Shown here one piece after another: positions 8,079-16,723 of a DNA stretch of 41,474 bases. The DNA lies in contig JAAWDR010000003.1 of assembly GCA_022793875.1 (NCBI GenBank), positions 1-41,474 of the forward strand, in the 5' to 3' direction. The notes beneath the pieces were generated by a model that was not told the origin of the DNA, made no database searches, and saw only the letters and a list, made by a program, of their open reading frames with translations. The translations under genes were made by a program, and so were the position numbers. The DNA is from Clostridia bacterium (GTDB lineage: Bacteria; Bacillota; Clostridia; TANB77; CAG-508). The number at the start of each line of letters is the position of its first letter. The stretch's first letter is position 1.

Positions 8079-8551
8079 TTTTCAGGTTCTATATATTCTA
8101 AAGTTCCAGGCAAAATCTTATCCATAAAAATCTCACCATCTAAATGGTCACATTCATGGCAAATAGCTTGTGCTAATAAATCTTTAGCTTTAACTTTCAT
8201 TCTTTTACCTTCTCTATCAGTATATTCAGCAACTACTTCTTCTGGTCTTTTTACTTTTGCAAATTTATTTGGAAAACTTAAGCATCCTTCATCAACTTCA
8301 TGTTCTCCTTTGGTTTTTATGATTACTGGGTTTATTAAAACTATTGGTCCTTTGTCATCATATAAGTCAATAACAACTACTCTTTTTAAAACTCCTACTT
8401 GAACTGCTGCTAATCCAACTCCATTATATTTATGCATTGTGTCTATCATATCATCTATTAATATTTGTAACTTGTCATCTATTACTTCTACTTCTCTAGA
8501 TTTTTTATTTAATATTTCGTCTCCTTCTAATCTTAGATTCCTTATTGCCAT
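8075..8551 (-). CDS. def: peptide deformylase
   Basis: Def is a metal-dependent hydrolase that removes the N-formyl group from new proteins. All three motifs are present: GVGLAAVQVG (motif I), EGCLSFP (motif II) and HECDHLDG (motif III, HExxH-type with the catalytic Glu). I choose the ATG at 8551 (MAIRNLRLEGDEIL), since GGGGGAAG lies just upstream; an in-frame ATG at 8566 overlaps that ribosome site. The length is then 158 residues. Its stop codon is the first base triplet of repeat copy A, and repeat copy B lies upstream. Confidence 0.96.
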   Translation of the reverse strand: MAIRNLRLEGDEILNKKSREVEVIDDKLQILIDDMIDTMHKYNGVGLAAVQVGVLKRVVVIDLYDDKGPIVLINPVIIKTKGEHEVDEGCLSFPNKFAKVKRPEEVVAEYTDREGKRMKVKAKDLLAQAICHECDHLDGEIFMDKILPGTLEYIEPEK

Positions 8552-8597
8552 TTCTACTTCCCCCATTCAATTTTTTTATACACCTATATCAATTTTT

Positions 8598-8662
8598 TAT
8601 TTAAGATGTGTCCCTAATGGGACAAAATGTCCCAAACAGAAACGTCCCCAATGGGACATTAT
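8598..8662. repeat. 65-bp direct repeat, copy B (priA-def gap)
   Basis: A perfect copy of 8014-8078, starting on the minus strand exactly at the priA stop codon. Thus two different genes end at the same register of the same element, which suggests copying by gene conversion or insertion targeted to the stop. Confidence 0.9.
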
Positions 8663-10893
8663 GCCATATTATTTGGATTTACATCTATTGTTATCTTAGT
8701 ATTTTTATAGTTTTTGTCATATAATTCTTTTAATAATTCATTGAAAATTCCATTTGCTTGTTCATTCATATTTCCTTTTATAATAATTCTCCACCTATAT
8801 TTATTTTGTATCTTGTCTATTGGTGATGGCATTGGTTTAAATATCTTAAAGTTTTCTCTATCTAATTTTTTTTCTATGAATTCATAAGCTTCATTTGAAG
8901 CTCTTTTTATTTCATTTTCTTCTGAACTATTAAATCCAATTATTATTATATCGCAAAATGGCGGATATTTCAACTGTTTTCTTAATGCTATTTCTGTTTC
9001 ATAAAATTTTTCATAGTTTTGTTTTTGCGCATCTTGAATACTAAAGTTTTCTGGATTATAACTTTGTATTATTACTTTTCCTGGTAAGTTCTCTCTTCCT
9101 GCTCTTCCTGCTACTTGTGTTAATATTTGAAATGTTCTTTCTGTAGCTCTATAGTCATCTATATTTAATGAGCTGTCTGCCGCTATAACTCCTACTAATG
9201 TTACTTTTGGAAAATGATGTCCTTTTACTACCATTTGTGTTCCAATTAATATATCTATATCTTCATTTTTGAATTTGTTTAGTATTTCTTCATGTGAATT
9301 CTTTTTAGTTACAGTATCTACATCCATTCTAATTGTTTTTGCATTTGGAAATTCTTTATGAATTTCTTGTTCTAGTTTTTGTGTTCCTGTTCCGAAATAT
9401 CTTATCTTATCACTTCCACATTCTGGACAATTTTTTACTACTTTTTCTTCATATCCACAATAATGACATTTTAGCTTATTTTCATAACTATGGTATGTCA
9501 TACTTATATTACAATTCTTACATTTAACAGTATACCCACAATTTCTACACATTATAAATGTTGAATATCCTCTTCTATTTAGAAATAGTATTGTTTGTAA
9601 TTTTTCCTTTAAGTTTTGTTCTATTGCTTGGTATAAATCAAAGCTTAACATTGACCTATTTCCATTTGCAAGTTCTTGTTTTAAATCTACTATTTCTACT
9701 TTTGGCAAATTTGATTGATTTGCTCTTTTTGTTAGTCTTAATAATGTGACTTTCCCACTATTTGAATTATAAAATGTTGTTAAATCTGGTGTTGCACTTC
9801 CAAGTACTAATGGCACATTTTCTTCTTTTGCAATTTTATTTGCAATCTCTTTTGCATTATATTTTGGTGTTGCTTCAGATTTATATGAACTATCATGTTC
9901 TTCATCAATTATTATTATTCCTAAATTTTTAACTGGTGCAAATATTGCTGACCTTGCCCCTATTATTATTTTTGCTTTATTTTCTTTTATTCTTTCCCAT
10001 TCGTCATGTCTTTCCCCAATTGATAACTTACTGTGTAAAACTGCTATTTTTTCTTTTCCAAATCTTGATATAAATCTCTCTAACATTTGTGGTGTTAATG
10101 AAATTTCTGGAACTAATACTATAGCTGTTTTATCTTGCTCTATTACCTTATTTATTAATTGTAAATATACTTCTGTTTTTCCTGATCCTGTAACTCCATA
10201 TAATAGAAATTGTTCATATTCCTTTTTATCAATTTTTGATGCTATTTTATTAAATGCATATTCTTGTTCTTCTGTTAATTTTAAATTTTTAGTATTTTCT
10301 ATTTCTTTATTATTTAACGGATTTCTTTCAATTTTTGTTTCTAGTAATTCTAGATATTCATTTTTTATAAGTGTATTTATTATTGCTCTAGAGCAATCTG
10401 TAATTGATTCTATCTCTGGTATAGTATACCCTTCATTTTCTTTTATAAAATTTAATATTCTTTTTTGTTTTTCTGATTTTATTTTTCCACTTTCTATTTC
10501 AAAATTTATTTCTTCTATATCTTTTTTTAAGTAGACAACTTTTATTTTCTTGTCTTGTATTCTATTATTTATGTTTTTCGTTCTTGTTCCTGGAGTTTGC
10601 ATCAATTTTATACATTCTGATACATTGCAAAAATATCTTTTTGATATCCAATTTGCAAGTTCTATTTGTTTGTCTGTTAACCCATTTTCTACTTTTGCTA
10701 TATCTTTTATTTTGAATTCTGAGCTTTCTTTTATCTTTATAACATGCGCTTCTTCTAAAGTTTTGAATGTTCCAAATGGTACCAAAACTTTACTTCCTAC
10801 AAATACTAATTCTTCTAGTTCTTTTGGTATGTTGTAGTCAAATGTTCTATTTAGTTTTTTTGCTGTACTATTTATTATTACTTCTGCTACCAT
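8659..10893 (-). CDS. priA: primosomal protein N' (replication restart helicase)
   Basis: PriA reloads the replisome at stalled forks. The protein (744 residues from this start) has the N-terminal 3'-DNA-binding domain, Walker A GVTGSGKTEVYLQ, DEEH box in IIIDEEHDSSYKS, GSATPDL, and the zinc-binding insertion with paired cysteines (CRNCGYTVKCKNC, CHYCGY, CPECGS), then helicase motifs QMVVKGHHFPKV and TQVAGRAGRENLPG. I place the start at the ATG at 10893 (MVAEVIINS), with GAAAGGAAAG upstream. A longer in-frame opening to 10911 would translate the leader repeat and is rejected. Confidence 0.95.
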   Translation of the reverse strand: MVAEVIINSTAKKLNRTFDYNIPKELEELVFVGSKVLVPFGTFKTLEEAHVIKIKESSEFKIKDIAKVENGLTDKQIELANWISKRYFCNVSECIKLMQTPGTRTKNINNRIQDKKIKVVYLKKDIEEINFEIESGKIKSEKQKRILNFIKENEGYTIPEIESITDCSRAIINTLIKNEYLELLETKIERNPLNNKEIENTKNLKLTEEQEYAFNKIASKIDKKEYEQFLLYGVTGSGKTEVYLQLINKVIEQDKTAIVLVPEISLTPQMLERFISRFGKEKIAVLHSKLSIGERHDEWERIKENKAKIIIGARSAIFAPVKNLGIIIIDEEHDSSYKSEATPKYNAKEIANKIAKEENVPLVLGSATPDLTTFYNSNSGKVTLLRLTKRANQSNLPKVEIVDLKQELANGNRSMLSFDLYQAIEQNLKEKLQTILFLNRRGYSTFIMCRNCGYTVKCKNCNISMTYHSYENKLKCHYCGYEEKVVKNCPECGSDKIRYFGTGTQKLEQEIHKEFPNAKTIRMDVDTVTKKNSHEEILNKFKNEDIDILIGTQMVVKGHHFPKVTLVGVIAADSSLNIDDYRATERTFQILTQVAGRAGRENLPGKVIIQSYNPENFSIQDAQKQNYEKFYETEIALRKQLKYPPFCDIIIIGFNSSEENEIKRASNEAYEFIEKKLDRENFKIFKPMPSPIDKIQNKYRWRIIIKGNMNEQANGIFNELLKELYDKNYKNTKITIDVNPNNMA

Positions 10894-10898
10894 TTCTT

Positions 10899-11090
10899 TC
10901 CTTTCACTCACTTCGTTCGTTCATCGTCATCTAAAAATTTCTTCGAAATTTCCATCTGCCAAATCTAAGGCTTCGTTCGTTCATCGTCATCTAAAAATTT
11001 CTTCGAAATTTCCATCTGCCAAATCTAAGGCTTCGTCCGTTCATCGTCGTTCAAAATTTTTTCAAAAATTTCGTTTGTCAAACATGTCCA
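10899..11090 (-). repeat. leader repeat, tandem copies 3-5 upstream of priA
   Basis: The 60-bp units at 10921-10980 and 10981-11040 differ at a single base; a decayed third unit runs to about 11090. Each unit has the AAATTTC-TTC-GAAATTT hairpin. The unit nearest priA supplies its GTGAAAGGAAAG ribosome site. The remainder up to 11166 contains only a short GAAGG/CCTTC hairpin and no ORF. Confidence 0.85.
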
Positions 11091-11166
11091 AATTGGAAGG
11101 TTCATCCTTCTTTGCATAAGATATCATATTTATTATACTAAATCAAGAAAAATTTTTTCTAAATTA

Positions 11167-11195
11167 TTAACTTTTATCTTTTTTTGTGATATAAT
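11167..11195 (+). promoter_or_regulatory. promoter of the CDF transporter gene
   Basis: TTAACT (11167-11172) and TATAAT (11190-11195) are separated by 17 bp and lie about 40 bp upstream of the start codon at 11237. Confidence 0.5.
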
Positions 11196-11236
11196 ATTTT
11201 TTAAATTTTAAAATATAATGAGATAGGTGTAGAATT

Positions 11237-12100
11237 ATGAACGAGGAAAGATTTAATTTAACTAAAAAGGTTGGCATATATGGAATTGCTGGAAATATTT
11301 TTTTATTAGTTATTAAAGCTATTACTGGTTTTATTTTTAAAAGTCAGTCTATGATTGCTGATAGTTTTAATAGTGCTGGTGATATTTTTGCGTCTTTAAT
11401 GACTTTTGTTGGTAATAAAATTTCTAGTGTTCCTAATGATGAGGATCATAATTTTGGTCATGGAAAAGCTGAGTATATCTTTTCTATGTTTATTGGTATT
11501 TCTATGGTTTTTGTTGCTTGCAAATTACTTTATGATTCAATTTCTACTTTAATCTTAGGTAGTGATTTGCATTTTTCTTGGCTTTTAATTGTTGTTTGTA
11601 TTATAACTATTGTTATAAAATTTGCTTTGTTTTTATATACTAAAAATGCTTCTAAAAAATGTAATAATATTTTATTAGAATCTAATATGAAAGACCATAA
11701 AAATGATTGTATTTTAACTAGTTTTACATTACTTTCTATTATTCTTTCTCTTTTTGGGATTTATTGGTTTGATAGTGTTGTTGGTATTGGTATTTCTATT
11801 TGGATTGGTTATACTGGTATTTCAATATTTTTGGAAAGCTATAATGTTTTAATGGATATTTCTATTGATGAAAAAACTAAAGATTTAATTTTAGATATTA
11901 TTCATGCTTATAAAGAGGTTCGTAAAATTGATACTATATCTTCTTCTCCTGTTGGTTCTCAACATATAGTTTTTATAACTATTTGTCTAGATGGAAATAT
12001 GCCTACTTTTGAGAGTCATAAATTGGCTAATGATATAGAAGAGACTGTTAGTAATTTGGATAATATTTATAAAACTATAGTTCATGTAGAGCCTACATAA
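11237..12100 (+). CDS. cation diffusion facilitator (CDF) transporter
   Basis: CDF proteins export divalent metals such as Zn, Mn or Fe in exchange for protons. The 287-residue protein has the family layout: helix 2 with DSFNSAGD (metal site), DHNFGHGKAEYIFS after it, helix 5 with IYWFDSVVGIGISIWIGY, and a C-terminal cytoplasmic domain (about 205-287) with the usual alpha-beta fold ending in IVHVEPT. The start at ATG 11237 has AGGTG upstream. It is a single gene with its own terminator. Metal specificity cannot be told from the sequence. Confidence 0.93.
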   Translation: MNEERFNLTKKVGIYGIAGNIFLLVIKAITGFIFKSQSMIADSFNSAGDIFASLMTFVGNKISSVPNDEDHNFGHGKAEYIFSMFIGISMVFVACKLLYDSISTLILGSDLHFSWLLIVVCIITIVIKFALFLYTKNASKKCNNILLESNMKDHKNDCILTSFTLLSIILSLFGIYWFDSVVGIGISIWIGYTGISIFLESYNVLMDISIDEKTKDLILDIIHAYKEVRKIDTISSSPVGSQHIVFITICLDGNMPTFESHKLANDIEETVSNLDNIYKTIVHVEPT

Positions 12101-12136
12101 AAAATGTTGATACATTAAGATTATCAACATTTTTTG
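12099..12136. terminator. hairpin terminator after the CDF gene
   Basis: Thirteen-base arms AAAAATGTTGATA (12100-12112) and TATCAACATTTTT (12122-12134) around a nine-base loop. It may also serve the converging gene at 12164. Confidence 0.8.
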
Positions 12137-12163
12137 TTTTTATTATGAATTTATTTTTTTCTT

Positions 12164-12913
12164 TTACATCTCGTTTTCATTTATTTCAGTTTCTTCTGTT
12201 TCACTTAATGCTATAACAGATTTTGGTCCTAATACTATATCATCATATACTAATTGAACATAGTAACTTCCTTCTTCAATTACATAAAAACTTAGTCCAT
12301 TAGATGTTTTCCAATTTGTATCATCTGATATTCTATATTGAACTTTCCAATTTTTTATATATCCTGAATAATTTATATTCGAAATTTCAATTTTCCATCT
12401 ATTGCTTTCTTTTGTTGCATTTACATCAAAGTCACCTGTTTTAGGATTTTTATTATTATATTGTACATTATAAATTCCATCTTCCATTTGATATATCATA
12501 TAATATGTATTTCCATTATTTTCAACTGGTTCTGTACTAATTACATATCTATATTCAACATTAATTAGATAATCTCTATTAATACTTTCTAATCCAAAAT
12601 TTTCTTTTATATATGAACTGTCACAATATCTAAATCCATTTATGAAATTATCATCTGCATTTGAAACATTTTCTGTTATTATATTTTTTTGCTCTTGTGT
12701 TAAAGTTTTTGTTCCTATCTCAGTTTTATTATTTTGGTTTAGTTCATCTACTTTTGCTTGCATTACTTTTAATTCATTTTTGAATTGTGAAAATTTCGCT
12801 GATTGTATTGCAGTTTTTCCTGCATATGTTCCCATTGATGCTAGTATCATTAATAATATAATTATAGTTACTAATGCTACTAGTGTTATTCCTTTTTCTT
12901 TTGAATTCTTCAT
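12164..12913 (-). CDS. type IV pilin-like secreted protein
   Basis: The 249-residue protein starts with a prepilin-type leader, MKNSKEKG, followed by ITLVALVTIIILLMILASMG, a hydrophobic helix. This fits cleavage after Gly8 by a prepilin peptidase. Glu5 of the mature protein, usual in true pilins, is absent (it is Ala). The rest is a probable extracellular domain with no cysteine pair, ending in Glu-rich EETEINENEM. AGGAGG lies upstream of ATG 12913. No prepilin peptidase or assembly ATPase is in the window. It lies downstream of the surface protein cluster, past a tRNA gene. Confidence 0.65.
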   Translation of the reverse strand: MKNSKEKGITLVALVTIIILLMILASMGTYAGKTAIQSAKFSQFKNELKVMQAKVDELNQNNKTEIGTKTLTQEQKNIITENVSNADDNFINGFRYCDSSYIKENFGLESINRDYLINVEYRYVISTEPVENNGNTYYMIYQMEDGIYNVQYNNKNPKTGDFDVNATKESNRWKIEISNINYSGYIKNWKVQYRISDDTNWKTSNGLSFYVIEEGSYYVQLVYDDIVLGPKSVIALSETEETEINENEM

Positions 12914-12965
12914 TATGACCTCCTCTTCTTTTACTTAGAGAATTTTTATTAACTTAACATTATTT

Positions 12966-13040
12966 TGGCTGGGGTACTGTGATTCGAACACAGGAATGTC
13001 GGAGTCAGAGTCCGATGCCTTACCGCTTGGCGATACCCCA
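12966..13040 (-). tRNA. tRNA-Gln (anticodon CUG)
   Basis: The cloverleaf is complete: acceptor TGGGGTA/TACCCCA, D arm with AGCGGTAAGGC, anticodon stem TCGGA/TCCGA with loop CTCTGAC (anticodon CTG), T loop TTCGAAT, discriminator G and encoded CCA. It reads CAG. A second glutamine tRNA (UUG) lies at 17385-17459. Confidence 0.95.
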
Positions 13041-13107
13041 ATATAAATTTCTTATTTATAGTACCACATTTTTTATTTTTTGTCTATAATTTTATAATAA
13101 ATGAGTA

Positions 13108-13160
13108 AAAGAGGCATGATTAAATGTTCTTGACCTTCTAAAGTACTTTTCATGCCTCAT
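13108..13160. terminator. hairpin GAGGCATGA...TCATGCCTC
   Basis: On the minus strand the stem GAGGCATGA/TCATGCCTC is followed by TTTT. A closely related hairpin with the same GAGGCATGAAAAGTA start lies at 27652-27706, so this is a repeated terminator-like element. It lies beyond the 3' end of the tRNA and surface genes. Confidence 0.55.
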
Positions 13161-13181
13161 CTTTATCTTTGTTCTCTCACC

Positions 13182-13216
13182 AAAAAGTTCTTTAGAATTT
13201 TTTGGTGAAATATATT
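13182..13216 (-). terminator. terminator downstream of the surface protein gene
   Basis: CACCAAAAA and TTTTTTGGTG arms around GTTCTTTAGAA lie about 20 bp after the stop at 13237 and are T-rich on the minus strand. Confidence 0.6.
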
Positions 13217-13236
13217 TGTTTCAAACAAATTATAAT

Positions 13237-14595
13237 CTATCTATTAAAATCATAACTTCCTATATCTTTATTCCATGTATCTATCACATATTGTTTTTCT
13301 GACTTTGGAATTAAAGCTATTCTAAATGCTGACATAGGCGATACTTTATCATACATACATTCTTGTCCATCTGAACAAGCATTAATCCAGCCAACCTTAT
13401 CAACAAAAATTTGATATACTACAGAAAATTGTGAATAATCTTTTAATCTAAAATTTATTCCACAAATTCCATAAAGATATTGTATTGATATATCAATTGG
13501 AATAATATTATTTCCATTTATATCACCATTCTCATATGAATTAATTCCACTTCCACCAAATTGAAAATATTTTTTTCCATTTATTGTTACAAGATCATCA
13601 GATTTCATCGACTTATAAATTCCATTTTCAGGATTATATCCATAATTATAAACCATTGATGTGTCCATGCATTTTCCTTTGCTACCTTCTCCCCAATATG
13701 TATAAATATATGAACTTGCTTGAACAAAATCATCATCAACATTTCCACTAATATTAAATGCTAAAGCTTCTGTTTTGTGTATAGGGTCCTCTTTTATTGC
13801 CTCCGCTCCTGCTATATCATAATTTCCATATCCAAAAGTCCATCCAACAACTGAATTGTGTGAAGCATATATTATATTTATATATGTTGCTTGAACTATA
13901 TCTATATTTACAATAGATTTATTTCCTGCATAGTCTACTATAGGAAGTTCATATGACACATTATTTGTAAATTCTTTTTCTATTTTTAGCTTATCTTCTG
14001 AAAATTCCCATCCATCTAATTTTCTTATATTTTCACTAAGATTTATAATTGCTTGAACTTTTCCATCTTCTATTTTATTTTCTTGAAATATTCCACTTGG
14101 TGCTATATTATCAATTACAATGTTTGTATCAAATTCTAATTTGTCATTTTCTAATTTTGATGTATCAATTGCTGTTCCATTTATAATTTCTATTCCCAAT
14201 TTTCCATTTTCATTAATGTTACTTAATTTTATTTTATATATTTTTTCTTGTTTTAAATCTTGTAATTTTATAAATTCAATATTTTTTATTTCAACATATT
14301 TATCATTAATTTTTATTTTAACATGTTCTTTATCCCAAAATAATTTTTCTAGATTTTTGTCTTTTATTTTTACTGTTATATCTATTTTATGTGTTTTATT
14401 AGCATAATTTTCATATCCAATGTTACTATTTTCTATATTTATTATTTCAATTATTGGTTTTGTTCTATCTATATCAATATTTGCAATATCAAATCTATTT
14501 TCTATTATGTATTTTGCATTTACAATTGTTCCTATTAAAATTAGTAATACACTTATAAGTATAACACCATATAGTTTATTTTTCGTATTTATCAC
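13237..14595 (-). CDS. secreted surface protein with C-terminal ChW-like repeat
   Basis: The 452-residue protein has an N-terminal signal or anchor (about residues 8-27, ending in VNA). Ig-like beta-rich segments follow, with the phrase DRTKPIIEI near residue 43 and a second DNIAPSGIF near 163, as in bacterial Ig-like modules. The C-terminal part (about 375-445) has YQIFVDKVGWINACSDG, ...SAFRIALIP, which resembles the clostridial hydrophobic W (ChW) repeat (GW...DG...S.R.EA.). That match is by eye. The start is GTG at 14595 with AGGA upstream. It is the last gene of a four-gene minus-strand cluster with the TasA-like genes. Its function is probably extracellular binding or structure. Confidence 0.6.
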   Translation of the reverse strand: MINTKNKLYGVILISVLLILIGTIVNAKYIIENRFDIANIDIDRTKPIIEIINIENSNIGYENYANKTHKIDITVKIKDKNLEKLFWDKEHVKIKINDKYVEIKNIEFIKLQDLKQEKIYKIKLSNINENGKLGIEIINGTAIDTSKLENDKLEFDTNIVIDNIAPSGIFQENKIEDGKVQAIINLSENIRKLDGWEFSEDKLKIEKEFTNNVSYELPIVDYAGNKSIVNIDIVQATYINIIYASHNSVVGWTFGYGNYDIAGAEAIKEDPIHKTEALAFNISGNVDDDFVQASSYIYTYWGEGSKGKCMDTSMVYNYGYNPENGIYKSMKSDDLVTINGKKYFQFGGSGINSYENGDINGNNIIPIDISIQYLYGICGINFRLKDYSQFSVVYQIFVDKVGWINACSDGQECMYDKVSPMSAFRIALIPKSEKQYVIDTWNKDIGSYDFNR

Positions 14596-14611
14596 CTCTA
14601 ATTCCTGATTT

Positions 14612-15217
14612 TTAAGTAATTTCTTCTCCTATTGCATTTATGTCAAATTGATATTTTTTAATATATTGAGCATCTTTTGTATCTTGTTTATCATTTTCTT
14701 CATTATCTTCAAATTCCCAATACCAATTTACTCTAATATCTATTTTTTCATCTTTTCTTATATATCCAATTAAGTATTTTTGTAATTCTTCTAATGTATT
14801 AGCCTTTCCTATTTCTTTATTATTTATATTTGCTTTAAATTTAAGATTTTGTGGTTTTTTATTTATGCTATTAAATACTACTTTATACTTTGAATTTTTA
14901 TTTGCTTCTAATATTATATTAAAACTTCCTTTTGTACCTGGAGCTATTTTTTCATATATTAGTGTTTCTCTATTTATTGTTTCCGATAAATTTATATTTC
15001 TAAAGTCTATATTTTTATAATTTACATTTAATCTATATTCTTTTTCTTCTACATCTATTATATCTTCTGATACTTTTAGATTGTCACCTAAAACCTTAAA
15101 AAATAAAAAATCTTCTATTGTCTTTGAATTTGATAAACTTTTGAAAAAAATCATTTTTATGAATAAAAAAATTAGAATTAATATTAATAATATTTTTAAA
15201 ATTTTTTTCTTTTTCAT
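14612..15217 (-). CDS. TasA-like surface protein, divergent paralogue
   Basis: The 201-residue protein has a strongly hydrophobic N-terminal segment (about residues 6-24). The body shares key phrases with the protein at 15911-16498: KIAPGTKGSFNIILEA against KLAPGTKGKFEIKLDA, and VNWYWEFE against VEWNWAYQ, then a 'DTKDAQYIKKYQFDINAIGEEIT' end (seen in two parts, DTKDAQYIKKY and QFDINAIGEEI) like the partner's NYNFDVIVTGTQV. I infer a secreted beta-sandwich of the TasA/camelysin type. AAGGTG precedes ATG 15217, and the stop of the upstream gene is only 9 bp away, so they are co-transcribed. Confidence 0.6.
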   Translation of the reverse strand: MKKKKILKILLILILIFLFIKMIFFKSLSNSKTIEDFLFFKVLGDNLKVSEDIIDVEEKEYRLNVNYKNIDFRNINLSETINRETLIYEKIAPGTKGSFNIILEANKNSKYKVVFNSINKKPQNLKFKANINNKEIGKANTLEELQKYLIGYIRKDEKIDIRVNWYWEFEDNEENDKQDTKDAQYIKKYQFDINAIGEEIT

Positions 15218-15226
15218 ACAATCACC

Positions 15227-15796
15227 TTATGCCTTTACTTGTTCAGTATGAACTTTAACTTGAATTTTTTCCATAATATCATATATATTATTTGATTTTT
15301 CTTTATCATATCTTATTATTATTTTATATTCTATTTCTTGTTTCTCTTCTTTTGAAATATGTATATAATCTGTTTTATTATTTATTAAATTTATTTTGTC
15401 CTTTTCTTGATAAAGTTCTATAATTATTGACTCGTCTACATTTGATAAAATCTCTATATAATATTTTAAATCTGTTTCTGTTACTTTGTTCTGCTGATTA
15501 AAATTTTTTATTTTAAATGTATATGTACCATAATTATTTAATGCTGTTATATCTATACTAGGATTATTTTCAATGATTAAAATCGGTTCAGCAATTTCTC
15601 CTTTTCCATTTATAAGAATTTGATCTACTGCTTTAGCCATACTATATCCACAAAATAATACTAAGATGACTATTATAAAAATTAAAATTGTTGTTATTAA
15701 TTTTAAATTTTTTTCATTTTTAATTTCTTCTTTAGCTATTTTTGATTTATTAACTATTGGTAAATTTGCATATTTTATATTTTCTTTTTTACTCAT
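15227..15796 (-). CDS. membrane-anchored TasA-cluster surface protein
   Basis: The 189-residue protein has a cytoplasmic charged start of about 30 residues, a membrane helix (about 31-52, ITTILIFIIVILVLFCGYSM, then AKAVD) and an extracellular beta-rich domain with GTYTFKIKNFNQ and YKIIIRYDKE phrases. No enzyme motif is seen. AATGGAGG precedes ATG 15796. It lies between the two TasA-like genes, close to the second, and may be a third component of the same fibre or its anchor. Confidence 0.55.
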   Translation of the reverse strand: MSKKENIKYANLPIVNKSKIAKEEIKNEKNLKLITTILIFIIVILVLFCGYSMAKAVDQILINGKGEIAEPILIIENNPSIDITALNNYGTYTFKIKNFNQQNKVTETDLKYYIEILSNVDESIIIELYQEKDKINLINNKTDYIHISKEEKQEIEYKIIIRYDKEKSNNIYDIMEKIQVKVHTEQVKA

Positions 15797-15910
15797 ATCT
15801 CCTCCATTCTACTTCTAAAAATTATATATTTTTTATAATTTTTAAATTTATTCTAATACATTTTCACATTTTTTATAAGTAATATTAATTTTCATCATTA
15901 TATTTATAAA

Positions 15911-16498
15911 CTAAATTTCTGGATTTACTTGAGTTCCTGTTACGATTACATCAAAATTATAATTTTCTATTGTTCTTGAGTCTTGTGTGTCAATTAAATC
16001 ATTTGCTGTAATTTCTTCTGCTGTTGTTCCTGTTTGATATGCCCAATTCCATTCTACTTGTATTGTTTTTGTTTTATTTTCGTCATTTGCATTTATTATT
16101 CCATTTATAGCTGTTCCTAAATCTGTTAAACTATTATATGTTTCTCCATTATATGAAAATTTCAAGTTTGTTGGTTTTATACTCTCATTTTCAAATCTAA
16201 CAATATAATTAACTCCAACTTCTGATTTTGTTGCATCTAATTTTATTTCAAATTTTCCTTTTGTTCCTGGGGCGAGTTTGTTAGATGTTACTTTTGTGTT
16301 GTCTACTGTAGATTTTAAAGAAATTGTTTGTAATTTTTCTGTATTTTCATTTGCTTTAAAACTCCAATTTGCAATTTCTGCTGCTCCCATTCCTTCAATT
16401 CTTGACATATATTTTGCATAGGCATGTCCTCCTAAAAATGCTAATCCTATTATAGCAAGTGCAATAATTATTAATACTATTTTTTTACTTTTCTTCAA
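15911..16498 (-). CDS. TasA/camelysin-like secreted fibre protein
   Basis: The protein has a signal segment (about residues 5-25, IVLIIIALAIIGLAFLGGHA) followed by YAKYMSRIEGMGAAEIANW. This is the start seen in clostridial SipW-dependent TasA-like proteins, where a short Tyr/Ala segment leads into a beta-sandwich. The domain has KLAPGTKGKFEIKLDA and VEWNWAYQ. I place the start at the TTG at 16498 (MKKSKKIVLI), because AGGAGG at 16506-16511 is 7 bases away; the in-frame ATG at 16504 is too close to it. No SipW-type peptidase is in the window. Confidence 0.65.
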   Translation of the reverse strand: MKKSKKIVLIIIALAIIGLAFLGGHAYAKYMSRIEGMGAAEIANWSFKANENTEKLQTISLKSTVDNTKVTSNKLAPGTKGKFEIKLDATKSEVGVNYIVRFENESIKPTNLKFSYNGETYNSLTDLGTAINGIINANDENKTKTIQVEWNWAYQTGTTAEEITANDLIDTQDSRTIENYNFDVIVTGTQVNPEI

Positions 16499-16670
16499 TA
16501 GCATTCCTCCTCTTATTAAGTTTTTGTTTTTTTGGATTTTTTTTCGATTTAATTTGAGCAAAGTTCTTTATTAGAACCGCTTGTTGAATTAAAAATTATA
16601 AAAAATATGAAAATGTATTTTGATTATACTTCCTAAATTACTTTTTGTCAACCAAAACATTTCGACAAAA

Positions 16671-16720
16671 AGTGACAGCTCAGGTTCTTATAATAAAATT
16701 TCACCTGAACTGTCACAGAA
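16671..16720 (-). terminator. strong hairpin terminator after the TIGR04086 gene
   Basis: On the minus strand GTGACAGTTCAGGT pairs with ACCTGAGCTGTCAC (one mismatch) around a 17-base loop and is followed by TTTTTG, just after the corrected stop at 16724. Confidence 0.8.
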
Positions 16721-16723
16721 CTG

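Noticed and set aside
8014..8662. CRISPR array or IS ends for the 65-bp repeats
   Set aside because: There are only two copies, separated by a complete gene (def), with no spacer pattern and no transposase.
10894..10911. Longer N-terminus for PriA
   Set aside because: The extra codons come from the leader repeat, and the ATG at 10893 has the ribosome site within that repeat.
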